From positions 1 to 21,963 of the forward strand of contig JBHJOF010000093.1 of the NCBI GenBank assembly GCA_050330055.1: DNA of 21,963 nucleotides, given 5' to 3'. The translations under genes were made by a program, and so were the position numbers. The DNA is from JBHJOF01 sp050330055 (GTDB lineage: Bacteria; Pseudomonadota; Alphaproteobacteria; Kiloniellales; JAKSDN01). Below, piece by piece: positions 7,833-17,488 of this stretch. A model generated the notes under the pieces. The model did not search any database. It was not told the DNA's origin and saw nothing but the letters and a program-made list of their open reading frames with translations. Each line of letters starts with the position of its first letter. Positions within the stretch are counted from its first letter, which is position 1.

Positions 7833-8420
7833 ATGAAGATCTACGGCGATCTTGGCTCCGGCAACTGTCTCAAGGTCAAGTATCTGGCCGATCACCTGGG
7901 GCTCGGCTACGAGTGGGTGCCGGTCGACATCATGCGGGGCGAAAGCCGCACGGCGGATTTCCTGGCCATGAACCCCATGGGCCAGGTGCCGACCGTCGTG
8001 CTCGACGACGGCCGGGCGCTGGCGCAGTCGAACGCGCTGCTGCTCCATCTCGCCGAGGGCAGCGCGTTGCTGCCGGCCGACCGTTACGCCCGTGCCAAGG
8101 TCAATGAGCTGCTGTTCTGGGAGCAGAACAGCCACGAGCCGACGATCGCGGTCTGCCGCTTTCAAATGCTCTACCTCGGCAAGCCCAAGGCGGCGCGCGA
8201 GCCCTGGCGCGTCGAGCGCGGCGAAGCGGCACTCGATCTCATGGATCAGTGGCTCGCGGGACGCGAGTGGTTCGTCGGCGAGGGCCTGACGGTGGCCGAC
8301 ATCGCGCTGCTCGCCTACACGCGCCTGGCCCACGAAGGTGGCTTCGACCTCACGCCGCGACGCCACCTGCGCGCCTGGATTGCACGCTGCGAGGATGCGC
8401 TGGGGCTGGAGACTATTTAG
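7833..8420 (+). CDS. Glutathione S-transferase family protein
   Basis: The 195-residue product has the two-domain GST layout. The N-terminal thioredoxin-like domain includes MKIYGDLGSGNCLKVKYLADHLG with Ser9 and Cys12 as candidate catalytic residues, MNPMGQVPTV with the cis-proline at residue 53, and QSNALLLHLA with Gln65-Ser66 in place of the common Glu-Ser that binds glutathione. The helical C-terminal domain includes FVGEGLTVADIALLAYTRLAHEGGF, the conserved N-capping motif region. The start at 7833 is fixed by a strong purine-rich ribosome site (GGGAGGGGAGGG) a few bases upstream. It may detoxify electrophiles with glutathione in the cytoplasm; the substrate is not predictable. A 40-base perfect palindrome begins 20 bases after its stop. 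It lies just downstream of the phosphatase remnant. Confidence 0.93.
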   Translation: MKIYGDLGSGNCLKVKYLADHLGLGYEWVPVDIMRGESRTADFLAMNPMGQVPTVVLDDGRALAQSNALLLHLAEGSALLPADRYARAKVNELLFWEQNSHEPTIAVCRFQMLYLGKPKAAREPWRVERGEAALDLMDQWLAGREWFVGEGLTVADIALLAYTRLAHEGGFDLTPRRHLRAWIARCEDALGLETI

Positions 8421-8439
8421 GCGGCGCTGTCCGTGGCAA

Positions 8440-8479
8440 GAATTACGGGGACACCATTCGAATGGTGTCCCCGTAATTC
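8440..8479. repeat. 40-base perfect palindrome, family B copy 1
   Basis: The arms are GAATTACGGGGACACCATTC and its exact reverse complement, centred on TTCGAA. It sits between the convergent GST and 8512-9261 genes. A near copy occurs at 9549-9578. GGGGACACCATTC-like repeats resemble REP-type elements mobilised by RAYT transposases, an inference from memory only. It could also end transcription from both sides, although no T-run is present. Confidence 0.85.
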
Positions 8480-8511
8480 GGGCTCCGCTGGCATCCTCGC
8501 GGACCTGAAAG

Positions 8512-9261
8512 CTACTCGTGCTCGCTGCGGAAGGCGACGAACCAGCTGCGGAACTCGTCGATCCGTTCGCTGAGCCAGGGATCCTGCTCGGGCAAGGTCT
8601 CGACGTAGAGCGCGGCCTCCTCCAGGCTGGCTTCCGCCTCTTCCCAGCGCTTGCTGCGCGCGTAGTGGCTGGTCAGCGCGAGGTCGGCGGCGACCACCAG
8701 ATGCTTCGGTATGTCCGGGTTGGCGTGGGCGATCTGCCCGGCCCGTTGCAGGGTCAGCTCGGCTTTGTCGCCAAGCGCGCTCTGCGAGTAGGCGACGCCG
8801 AGGCGCTGCAGGTTGGTGACGACGAACGACTCGACGATCGCCTTCTGCTCGGGATCGCCCTGGACCGCGGCCGACGGCATGATGCCGTCGAACAGAAACT
8901 GCGCCTTCTCGTAGAGCCCGTTGGCGTCGCCGAGTCGGCCGTCGAAGCCGCGCACCTCGTAGCTGCGCGCCACCATGTGATAGCTGAAGGCCCTCTGCAG
9001 GTCATCCTTGGCCAGCGCCAGGGACTGGCTGAAGTAGTCGGTCGCGTCCATCGGCCGCTCGGGGAAAGCGGCCAGCCCCTGCTGGAACAGCGGCGACCAT
9101 TCCGGCTCCTCCTGCGCGGGCGAGGCCGTCGCGATCTGCGGCATGCCGAGGACCAGAGCGGCGGCCAGGACCGCCGCGCAGGCGGCGCCCACGAGCCAAT
9201 CCGGTAGTTTCGGCCTTGTGCGTTGTAGCCGGTGCGACGGCCCGTATGGCTGAAACTGCAT
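8512..9261 (-). CDS. Hypothetical exported or membrane-anchored helical-repeat protein
   Basis: I do not recognise a named family. The 249-residue product has a basic N-terminus, a hydrophobic segment at about residues 24-45 (LVGAACAAVLAAALVLGMPQ) and an ATASPAQ that could be a signal peptidase site. The rest is alpha-helical and TPR-like: FQQGLAAF...ATDYFSQSLALAKDDLQRAFSYHMVARSY, then LQRLGVAYSQSALGDKAELTLQRAGQIA, and RSKRWEEAEASLEEAALY. The periplasm or outer face of the inner membrane is the likely site. The start at 9261 has AAGGAG nine bases upstream. It stands alone, convergent with the GST gene, and lies within the segment bounded by two related palindromes. Composition matches the neighbourhood, so recent transfer is not obvious. 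Confidence 0.75.
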   Translation of the reverse strand: MQFQPYGPSHRLQRTRPKLPDWLVGAACAAVLAAALVLGMPQIATASPAQEEPEWSPLFQQGLAAFPERPMDATDYFSQSLALAKDDLQRAFSYHMVARSYEVRGFDGRLGDANGLYEKAQFLFDGIMPSAAVQGDPEQKAIVESFVVTNLQRLGVAYSQSALGDKAELTLQRAGQIAHANPDIPKHLVVAADLALTSHYARSKRWEEAEASLEEAALYVETLPEQDPWLSERIDEFRSWFVAFRSEHE

Positions 9262-9450
9262 CTCCGTGCGCTCCTTCCTGGCTGCGCCGGGGCCCTGATG
9301 GGCCTCATGTCAGGAGAAAGGCTAACGCGCCGCGGAAGTGCGCGGCAAGGCGAATGCCGGCGGGAGCAAATCAACCGCGTGGGTGTTCATGGAAGTCCTT
9401 CCCAGCGGCACAAGATCGAAGACTTGCCGCGTCGAGTGCGGCTTCGGCTT

Positions 9451-9537
9451 AGGCTCGTGCCTGTTGTTCGCTGTTCGAGAAGTCTTGAACACCGAACTGC
9501 CCCAACGCCGACCATGACGGTCGGTGTGAACGAGCCT
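9451..9537. other. Sequence able to fold into a three-way junction, possible structured RNA
   Basis: AGGCTCGT (9451-9458) pairs with ACGAGCCT (9530-9537) and closes two internal hairpins. The first pairs GTTCG (9466-9470) with CGAAC (9493-9497) and, across a C-C mismatch, TGTTCGAG (9472-9479) with CTTGAACA (9484-9491). The second pairs ACGCCGACC (9505-9513) with GGTCGGTGT (9519-9527). All stems include few wobble pairs. It lies in the 354-base gap between the 8512-9261 gene and acnA. I see nothing else in 9262-9450. The strand is not decidable and expression is unknown. Confidence 0.5.
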
Positions 9538-9548
9538 TAGCCGAACTC

Positions 9549-9578
9549 AGGGGGACACCATTCGAATAGTGTCCCCCT
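9549..9578. repeat. 30-base near-perfect palindrome, family B copy 2
   Basis: AGGGGGACACCATTC and GAATAGTGTCCCCCT form a 30-base palindrome with one mismatched pair. The core matches the element at 8440-8479, including the TTCGAA centre. It lies 37 bases beyond the acnA stop, so the acnA transcript would run into it. Confidence 0.8.
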
Positions 9579-9615
9579 AAGCGTTCTCGATCGGTGCTCG
9601 CAATTCTTGCGCCGG

Positions 9616-12348
<2,733 letters not shown>

Positions 12349-12621
12349 GGTTGCTCTCTCCTGGGTTCCCGGGGGCAGTGCCGGCCGCCTGGAAGGCAGC
12401 GTCCCAGGCACCGCCTTCCGCCGCATCTGCGGCCAGCGGCCCTCGACGTCTGCCCGCGCGGCCTCTGCGCCGTATCCAGCCGCAAGTGAACGGCCGGCCC
12501 GGCGGGGCCCGTTTTACGGGCGAACGGTTGCCAATCTATGTCCTAAGCACCCCTGGCCGGGGGAGCGCCCCGCGGCAGGCGCCGCTACTCTATCTATTTG
12601 GGTCTTAAAGTCTAGTTTTGC

Positions 12622-12648
12622 AGGGCAATAGGGGGAGGGTATTGCCCT
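12622..12648. promoter_or_regulatory. Hairpin with a purine-rich loop in the acnA-TPR gap
   Basis: AGGGCAATA (12622-12630) and TATTGCCCT (12640-12648) form a nine-base perfect stem around GGGGGAGGG. It lies in the 502-base gap between the divergent acnA and TPR genes, 274 bases before the acnA start. It could act in either leader or as an operator; nothing shows which. The rest of 12349-12720 has no supported gene and no promoter I would defend. Confidence 0.4.
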
Positions 12649-12720
12649 CAAATGGCCAGCTTCCGCGATGAACTCCACTGCCGGCCGGCCCGCCATGGTA
12701 TTCGATCTGCGGCAAGTAAC

Positions 12721-12762
12721 GTTCATCTGTGTCAAACAAACCTTGGAATGACACAGATGAAC
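12721..12762. repeat. Hairpin repeat, family C copy 1
   Basis: GTTCATCTGTGTCA (12721-12734) and TGACACAGATGAAC (12749-12762) are perfect inverted arms around a 14-base loop, followed by a further ACACAGATGG. The same GTTCATCTGTGT wording forms the arms of the larger hairpin at 18990-19090. It lies about 90 bases upstream of the TPR gene. Confidence 0.75.
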
Positions 12763-12850
12763 ACAGATGGACATGAGACTTGCTCGATGGGCTGCCATCT
12801 CGCCCAATGCTTCGGCATGGTAGGTTCTTCGTCAGTTCGGATGGTGAGCA

Positions 12851-14038
12851 ATGGCCGGCAAGCGCTTGAGGCTGTGGCGGCGGGGCGACGAGGCCGAGCG
12901 GCGGCTCGCCGGGCTCGACCTGCTGGCGCTGGCGGCGCGGCTGCGTGCCATGGGCGCCGGCGGCGGGCCGGCCGGCGAGCAGGCCGAGGGCGGCCAGGCC
13001 TTGCTGGACGCATTGGATGAGCTGCGCCGGCGGGCCGGCGAGGACGTAGCCGGCATTGCGGAGGCTTTCGAACGGCTGGAGGCGGGCGATAGCGGGGCGG
13101 CCGAGGCGTTCTTCCGCTCGGCCTGGGAGGCCAGGACAGCCGAGATCGCCGCCGTCCGGAAGGACGCGGCGCAGGCGGCAAGGCACTATGCGGCGCTGGC
13201 CGAGTTGCACGACCCGAAGGCGGCGCTGGCGGCCTACGAGGCGGCGACAGACCTCGATCCCGATCATGCCGAGGGCTGGAACCGGCTCGGCCTGGCGCAG
13301 GCGCGGGCCGGCCGGCTGGGCGAGGCCGAGGCCTCCTTCAAGCGGCTGCTGGCACTCGGCCAGGACCGCGGCGACGAGGCCCTGGTGGCGCTCGCCGCCG
13401 GCAACCTGGGACTGGTGGCGCTGCTGCGCGGCGACCTGGACGAGGCCGAGGCGCATCTCAAGCAGTCGCTGGTTGGCGCGGAGGCGGGTGCACACGACGG
13501 TGCGCAAGGTGCCGCAGTCGACTTCGGCAACCTCGGTCTGCTCTACCGCAAGCGCGGTGAGCTCGAGCTGGCCGAGGTCATGCATCGGCGCGCGCTGGCC
13601 ATCGAGGAGCGGCTCGGCCGCCGCGCCGGCCTGGCCGATCAGTACGGCCATCTCGGCCTGCTGCAGCAGGAGCGCGGCGATCTCGACCAGGCCGAGGCCC
13701 TGCTGCAGCAGGCGTTGGATCTGAATGAAGAACTGGCTCGGGGCGCACAGGCGGCCTCTGCCTGCAGCGCGCTCGGCGCGATCGCGCGCGAGCGCGGCCG
13801 GCCCGAGCGGGCACTCGAGTTGCACCGCCGCGCGCTGGCGCACGACGAGGCGCTCGGCCGCAAGCAGGGCATGGCGGTCGACCTGACCAACCTCGGCATC
13901 CTCTACGAGGAGCTGGGCGACACGGCCGCCGCCTGCGAGGCCTGGCGGCGCGCCGCGCGGCTCTGCGGCGAGATCGGTGAGCCCGGCCGAGTGATCGAGC
14001 TCGAACGCTGGCTCAAGGCCGCCGGCTGCGCGGGGTGA
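12851..14038 (+). CDS. Soluble tetratricopeptide-repeat protein
   Basis: The 395-residue product has no signal peptide or membrane segment, so a cytoplasmic protein is likely. Residues 1-120 are helical and charged, rich in Ala, Arg and Glu. From about residue 120 there are six or seven TPR units: WNRLGLAQARAGRLGEAEASF, AAGNLGLVALLRGDLDEAEAHL, FGNLGLLYRKRGELELAEVMH, YGHLGLLQQERGDLDQAEALL, SALGAIARERGRPERALEL and TNLGILYEELGDTAAACEAW. The later units have about 40-residue spacing, as in kinesin-light-chain-like TPRs. Such scaffolds bind other proteins; the partner is unknown. The start is the first in-frame ATG; its ribosome site is weak (GGTGAG two bases upstream). It converges on vgrG across a repeat, and no enzyme domain is attached. 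A link to type VI secretion is possible but not shown. Confidence 0.85.
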   Translation: MAGKRLRLWRRGDEAERRLAGLDLLALAARLRAMGAGGGPAGEQAEGGQALLDALDELRRRAGEDVAGIAEAFERLEAGDSGAAEAFFRSAWEARTAEIAAVRKDAAQAARHYAALAELHDPKAALAAYEAATDLDPDHAEGWNRLGLAQARAGRLGEAEASFKRLLALGQDRGDEALVALAAGNLGLVALLRGDLDEAEAHLKQSLVGAEAGAHDGAQGAAVDFGNLGLLYRKRGELELAEVMHRRALAIEERLGRRAGLADQYGHLGLLQQERGDLDQAEALLQQALDLNEELARGAQAASACSALGAIARERGRPERALELHRRALAHDEALGRKQGMAVDLTNLGILYEELGDTAAACEAWRRAARLCGEIGEPGRVIELERWLKAAGCAG

Positions 14039-14134
14039 GTGATCAGGTAAGGCTGACACAGTCCCTCCGCATTCAAAGTTCACCTCCCTTCGCGAACGCG
14101 ATGGCGCCCTCGCTTCCCGAAGGGGCTGCAGCAG

Positions 14135-14341
14135 TCACGAATTTCAAGCAGGAGCGGCTCGCCCTTGCCACAGCCACGGCTGTCGTCCCGGCACTTGTTG
14201 CCGGGACCCATTGGCCTATCCGTGCCACGCTCTCAAGCCATTGGGTCCCGGGGACAAGCCCCGCCTGCGCGGCCGAAGCCGCTTCGGCGCGGCGAAGGCC
14301 CGGGACGACAGTGGTGTGTGCATCAGCCTTGCGAGACCGCC
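14135..14341. repeat. Dispersed palindromic repeat, family A, copy 2
   Basis: This matches 2337-2506 block by block: TCACG, CAGGAG, GGCTCGCC, TTGCCACAG, then outer ends TGTCGTCCCGG (14181-14191) and CCGGGACGACA (14300-14310), and finally TTGCGAGACCGCC. It is longer than copy 1 mainly because of an insertion in the right arm. It fills most of the 318-base gap between the convergent TPR and vgrG genes, ending 15 bases before the vgrG stop. Confidence 0.8.
14263..14301. repeat. 39-base palindromic insertion nested in family A copy 2
   Basis: Compared with copy 1, where AAGCCCC joins GGGACGACA directly, this copy has 39 extra bases between them. They contain GCCGAAGCCGCTTCGGC, a seven-base stem with a three-base loop, flanked by GCGCGG-like runs. 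Short elements of this kind are common between alphaproteobacterial genes. It appears to have entered an existing repeat. Confidence 0.7.
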
Positions 14342-14356
14342 TCGCGCATGGCGCCG

Positions 14357-16255
14357 CTAGTTCGTCGTCACCTTGCTGCCCTTGATGGTGACGTTGCCAG
14401 AGCCGGTGACGGCGATGTTGGCGCCCTTGATGTCGATGTCGCCGTTCTTCTTCAGCACGATCTGCGCCTTGCCGACCTTGAGCGCGATTTGGTCCTCGGC
14501 TTCGAGCGTGATGGTCCCGGCTTTGAGCGCATAGCCCTTGGCCACCTCGATGGTTGCGTCCTTGCCGACTGTGAGCGAAAGGTCGCCGCCGACCTGCTGT
14601 GTCAGGTCCTTGGCGATGGTCTCGGTCTGAGCGGCACCGACCGTGACGCTGCGGTTGGCGCCGACCGTGACGGTCTCGTTCGCGCCGACGCTTGCGGTGC
14701 GGCTACGGCCCACCGTCAGCTGCTGGTCGCACGCGATGTCGAAGGCCGCGTCGCCTGCAACCGTGACGCCGAGCCGACGCTCGGCCTGCAGCAGCACCTC
14801 CTCTTTGCCCGCCGCGTCCTCGAACAGCAGCGCGTGGCCGCGTCGGGCAGATGATGGATTGGCGGCCGTAGTCCGGGTGACGATGCCGCTGCGGCTCTTG
14901 CCGGCCGGCAGCGCGACCGGCGGCGCGTCGCGGCCGTTGTAGAGGCCGCCGATCACGACCGGGTCGCGCGGGTCGCCGTGCAGGAACTGCACCAGGACCT
15001 CACTGCCGACGCGCGGCAGGAAGAGCATGCCGTGGCCCTGGCCGGCCCAGGGCTGGGCGACGCGCACCCAGGCCGTGTTGGCCTCGCTACTCGGTGTACG
15101 GTCCCAGTGGAAGCGCAGCCGCACGCGGCCGTGCTCGTCGGTATGGATCGTCTCGCCCGCGGGCCCGACGACGGTCGCGCTCTCGGCGCCGACGGCCAAG
15201 GGCCGCGGCGTCACCCGTGCCGGCCGGAAGCGCTGGCCGGCCGGCAGGCAGGTGAAGCGGTTTGCGTAGCCGGCGTCTTCTCCCTCGCCGTCGTAGCTGT
15301 GAACGACCCCTGTCACAAGATTGTCGCCGTCGAACGCGCCACCCGGCGTGCCGGCCAGAGTGATCGGCGCGCCGGGCACCAGCCGCAGCAGCGTGCTTTC
15401 GCCGGATCCTTCTGCCGCTTCGGCGAGATAACCTTCGAGCCGGGCCTGGGCGCGCGCCTGGCCGTAGGGCAGCTCGGCGAAGCCGCCCGGATAGGCGAAG
15501 ACCTCGCGCTCCTGGAACCGCGCATCGCTCGCCGTCGCGTCGAGCGCGGTGGCCGGCGTGCGGAAGTCGTAGGCGCGCAGGCTCACCTTGCCGGGCCGCA
15601 GGCCCTCGCCCACGCGGAAGGCGGTGACCACGCCCTCGCGGGCGCCGCCGCCGGCGCGGTACTGCGCCGTGATGTTGCCGCCCAGCGGCGGGACCAGGCC
15701 CGCTTCGCCGTCGCCAAAGACCAGCGTCCCGCTCTCGGCATCGACGACGTAACTGATGCCCTCGTCCTCAAGCAGCCGGCTGATGAAATCGAAGTCGCTC
15801 TCGTCGTACTGCACCAGGGTGTCCTGCGCCGGATAGTCATCGGCCAGGTCGAACTGGCTGTCGCCGATGCCGGCGTCGGCCAGCACCTGCGCCACCACCT
15901 CCGGCACGCTGCGCTCCTGGAACACGCGGCTGGTCTGGCGCTGCGCCAGGCGCCAGAGCGGCGGCACCAGGCTGAGGTAGAGCGCCGTGCCGCCGGCATC
16001 GGCTGGGCCCGCCTCGACGTGGCCGACGATGCCGCGCACGACGCGCTCGCCGTCGGGCCCGCGCAGCCGCAGCGTGGCGGCACGGTCGAGCAGCGCGGCG
16101 GGCGTCTCGGCCAAACCCTCGGCGGTCACCTGCAGATCGAACTGGAAGGGCCGCGAGATCTCTTCGCGGCCGTCGAGCGCCGCGACCTTGAACCGGGCGG
16201 CGAGGCCGTCGACCGCGAGCGCGAGCTTGACGGCCTTCACGGATAGCCTGGGCAT
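14357..16255 (-). CDS. vgrG: Type VI secretion tip protein VgrG
   Basis: VgrG forms the trimeric spike that caps the Hcp tube of a type VI secretion system and carries effectors across the target membrane. The 632-residue product has the family order: gp27-like base (residues about 10-340, with VFQERSVPEVVAQVLADAGI and LVQYDESDFDFISRLLEDEGISYVV), the OB-fold (HGRVRLRFHWDR, then WVRVAQPWAGQGHGMLFLPRVGSEVLVQFLHGDPRDPVVIGGLYN at 396-440), and a gp5-like needle with valine-glycine repeats (about 512-565) ending VTIKGSKVTTN. There is no C-terminal effector domain, so this is a structural, not an evolved, VgrG. The start is fixed by a GGGGGGA run before the ATG. No Hcp, PAAR, adaptor (DUF4123, DUF2169, DUF1795) or effector gene is seen here. 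Identity is firm. Confidence 0.95.
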   Translation of the reverse strand: MPRLSVKAVKLALAVDGLAARFKVAALDGREEISRPFQFDLQVTAEGLAETPAALLDRAATLRLRGPDGERVVRGIVGHVEAGPADAGGTALYLSLVPPLWRLAQRQTSRVFQERSVPEVVAQVLADAGIGDSQFDLADDYPAQDTLVQYDESDFDFISRLLEDEGISYVVDAESGTLVFGDGEAGLVPPLGGNITAQYRAGGGAREGVVTAFRVGEGLRPGKVSLRAYDFRTPATALDATASDARFQEREVFAYPGGFAELPYGQARAQARLEGYLAEAAEGSGESTLLRLVPGAPITLAGTPGGAFDGDNLVTGVVHSYDGEGEDAGYANRFTCLPAGQRFRPARVTPRPLAVGAESATVVGPAGETIHTDEHGRVRLRFHWDRTPSSEANTAWVRVAQPWAGQGHGMLFLPRVGSEVLVQFLHGDPRDPVVIGGLYNGRDAPPVALPAGKSRSGIVTRTTAANPSSARRGHALLFEDAAGKEEVLLQAERRLGVTVAGDAAFDIACDQQLTVGRSRTASVGANETVTVGANRSVTVGAAQTETIAKDLTQQVGGDLSLTVGKDATIEVAKGYALKAGTITLEAEDQIALKVGKAQIVLKKNGDIDIKGANIAVTGSGNVTIKGSKVTTN

Positions 16256-16384
16256 GAGCCGATCCCCCCTTGTTTGCTGGTTCGGGCCGCGCTCTGCGGC
16301 GGCCTTCCGCGCGAAAGTCTAGCAGGGCGGCGGAGGCCCGCCTGTGTCCTCGGTCACGCCGGACGGGCTGGCTGGGTGCGCTTG

Positions 16385-16460
16385 CCTCATCCTTCGACAG
16401 GCTCAGGATGAGGAGCAACCAGCTCAAGCGACTTCATCCTGAGCTTGTCGAAGGACGAGG
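16385..16460. repeat. Inverted repeat of CATCCTTCGACAGGCTCAGGATG type
   Basis: The left arm at 16385-16411 and the reverse complement of 16434-16460 match at 25 of 27 positions, with a 22-base spacer. Each arm is also a short hairpin (CATCCT...AGGATG, or TCATCCT...AGGACGA). This is a widespread intergenic repeat in alphaproteobacteria. It sits between the divergent vgrG and ureohydrolase genes, 42 bases before the latter, where it could affect its transcription. Confidence 0.85.
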
Positions 16461-16502
16461 TCGCGTTTAGCAGAAAGGGGCACCAATTGGGGGAGATCGC
16501 AG

Positions 16503-17432
16503 ATGCCCAAGCTCTTGCAGCCGGAGAAGACCTTCTGCGGCGTGCCCGCCTGCGCCGACCTCGCTCGTCTGGAGGCCCAGGTGGCGGTGCTCGGCGCGCC
16601 GCACGGCACGCCCTACCAACCCGGCACGCCGAGCCACTCCGCAAACGCGCCGCGGGCGGTGCGCGGGGCGCTCGCCTGGTACGCGACCGGGCGCGAGCAG
16701 TTCGACTTCGACTGCATGGCGCCGGTCATGGGCGACGCCACGGTGGCCGACTGCGGCGACGTTCCCGGCGACCTGGCGGACGGCGCCGCCAACCGCGCGG
16801 CGATCGCCGCGGCGACACGCGCGGCCCTCCAGCGCGGCGCCGTGCCGCTGCTGCTCGGCGGCGACGACTCGGTCCCGATCCCCTTCATCGAGGCCTTCGG
16901 CCAGGCCGGCCCCGACGATCTCACGGTGGTGCAGGTCGACGCCCACATCGACTGGCGCGACGAGGTCGGCGGCGTCACGCACGGCTTCTCCAGCACCATG
17001 CGCCGCGCCTCCGAGATGACGCACGTCAGGCACATGGTGCAGATCGGCGCCCGCGGCCCGGGCAGCGCCCGCGCCCAGGAGCTGGCCGACGCGCGCGCCT
17101 GGGGCTCGCGGATCGTCACCGCCCGCCAGCTCCACGCCGAGGGCCTGGCCCCGGCGCTCGACGCGGTGCCGGCGGGCGCCTCGGTCATCCTGGCGATCGA
17201 CGTCGACGGCATCGATCCCTCGGTGGTGCCGGGCGTGATCCTGCCGGCCTTCGGCGGGCCCGGCTACCAGCTCATGCTCGACCTGATCCAGGGCGTCGCC
17301 GCCAAGGCTCGCATCGTCGGCGCCAACTTCGTCGAATACGTCCCCGAGCAGGACCCCAGCGGCCACGGCGCCCAGGCCATCGCCCGCCTCGCCTGCAACG
17401 TCATCGCGGCGGTGGCGGGGCAGAGGGGGTGA
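16503..17432 (+). CDS. Ureohydrolase (agmatinase/arginase family) with a GGDDS motif
   Basis: The family uses a two-manganese centre to split guanidino compounds into urea and an amine. The 309-residue product shows the core motifs: GGDDS at 119-123, DAHID at 146-150, and DVDGIDPS at 233-240, then VEYVPEQD at 277-284. Metal ligands Asp146, His148, Asp150, Asp233 and Asp235 are intact. The first ligand position, normally His in GGDHS, is Asp122 here. The substrate may be agmatine or another guanidino acid; it cannot be chosen from sequence. The start is supported by GGGGGAG seven bases upstream. It is divergent from vgrG with an inverted repeat between, and no polyamine gene lies nearby. Family is firm, activity less so. 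Confidence 0.9.
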   Translation: MPKLLQPEKTFCGVPACADLARLEAQVAVLGAPHGTPYQPGTPSHSANAPRAVRGALAWYATGREQFDFDCMAPVMGDATVADCGDVPGDLADGAANRAAIAAATRAALQRGAVPLLLGGDDSVPIPFIEAFGQAGPDDLTVVQVDAHIDWRDEVGGVTHGFSSTMRRASEMTHVRHMVQIGARGPGSARAQELADARAWGSRIVTARQLHAEGLAPALDAVPAGASVILAIDVDGIDPSVVPGVILPAFGGPGYQLMLDLIQGVAAKARIVGANFVEYVPEQDPSGHGAQAIARLACNVIAAVAGQRG

Positions 17433-17488
17433 GGGCCGAGGCATCGTAGCGCTGGACCATTCGCGCACGCGATGGTTGACTTCATGTC

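Noticed and set aside
12605..14083. 492-codon minus-strand frame opposite the TPR gene
   Set aside because: It runs through a hairpin repeat and mirrors the TPR codons; no ribosome site or family match.
14978..16246. 422-codon plus-strand frame opposite vgrG
   Set aside because: It is a shadow of vgrG with no independent support.
17456..17476. ACCATTCGCG/CGCGATGGT inverted pair before the pentapeptide gene as an attachment site
   Set aside because: It is short and imperfect, and no second copy marks another end of an insertion.
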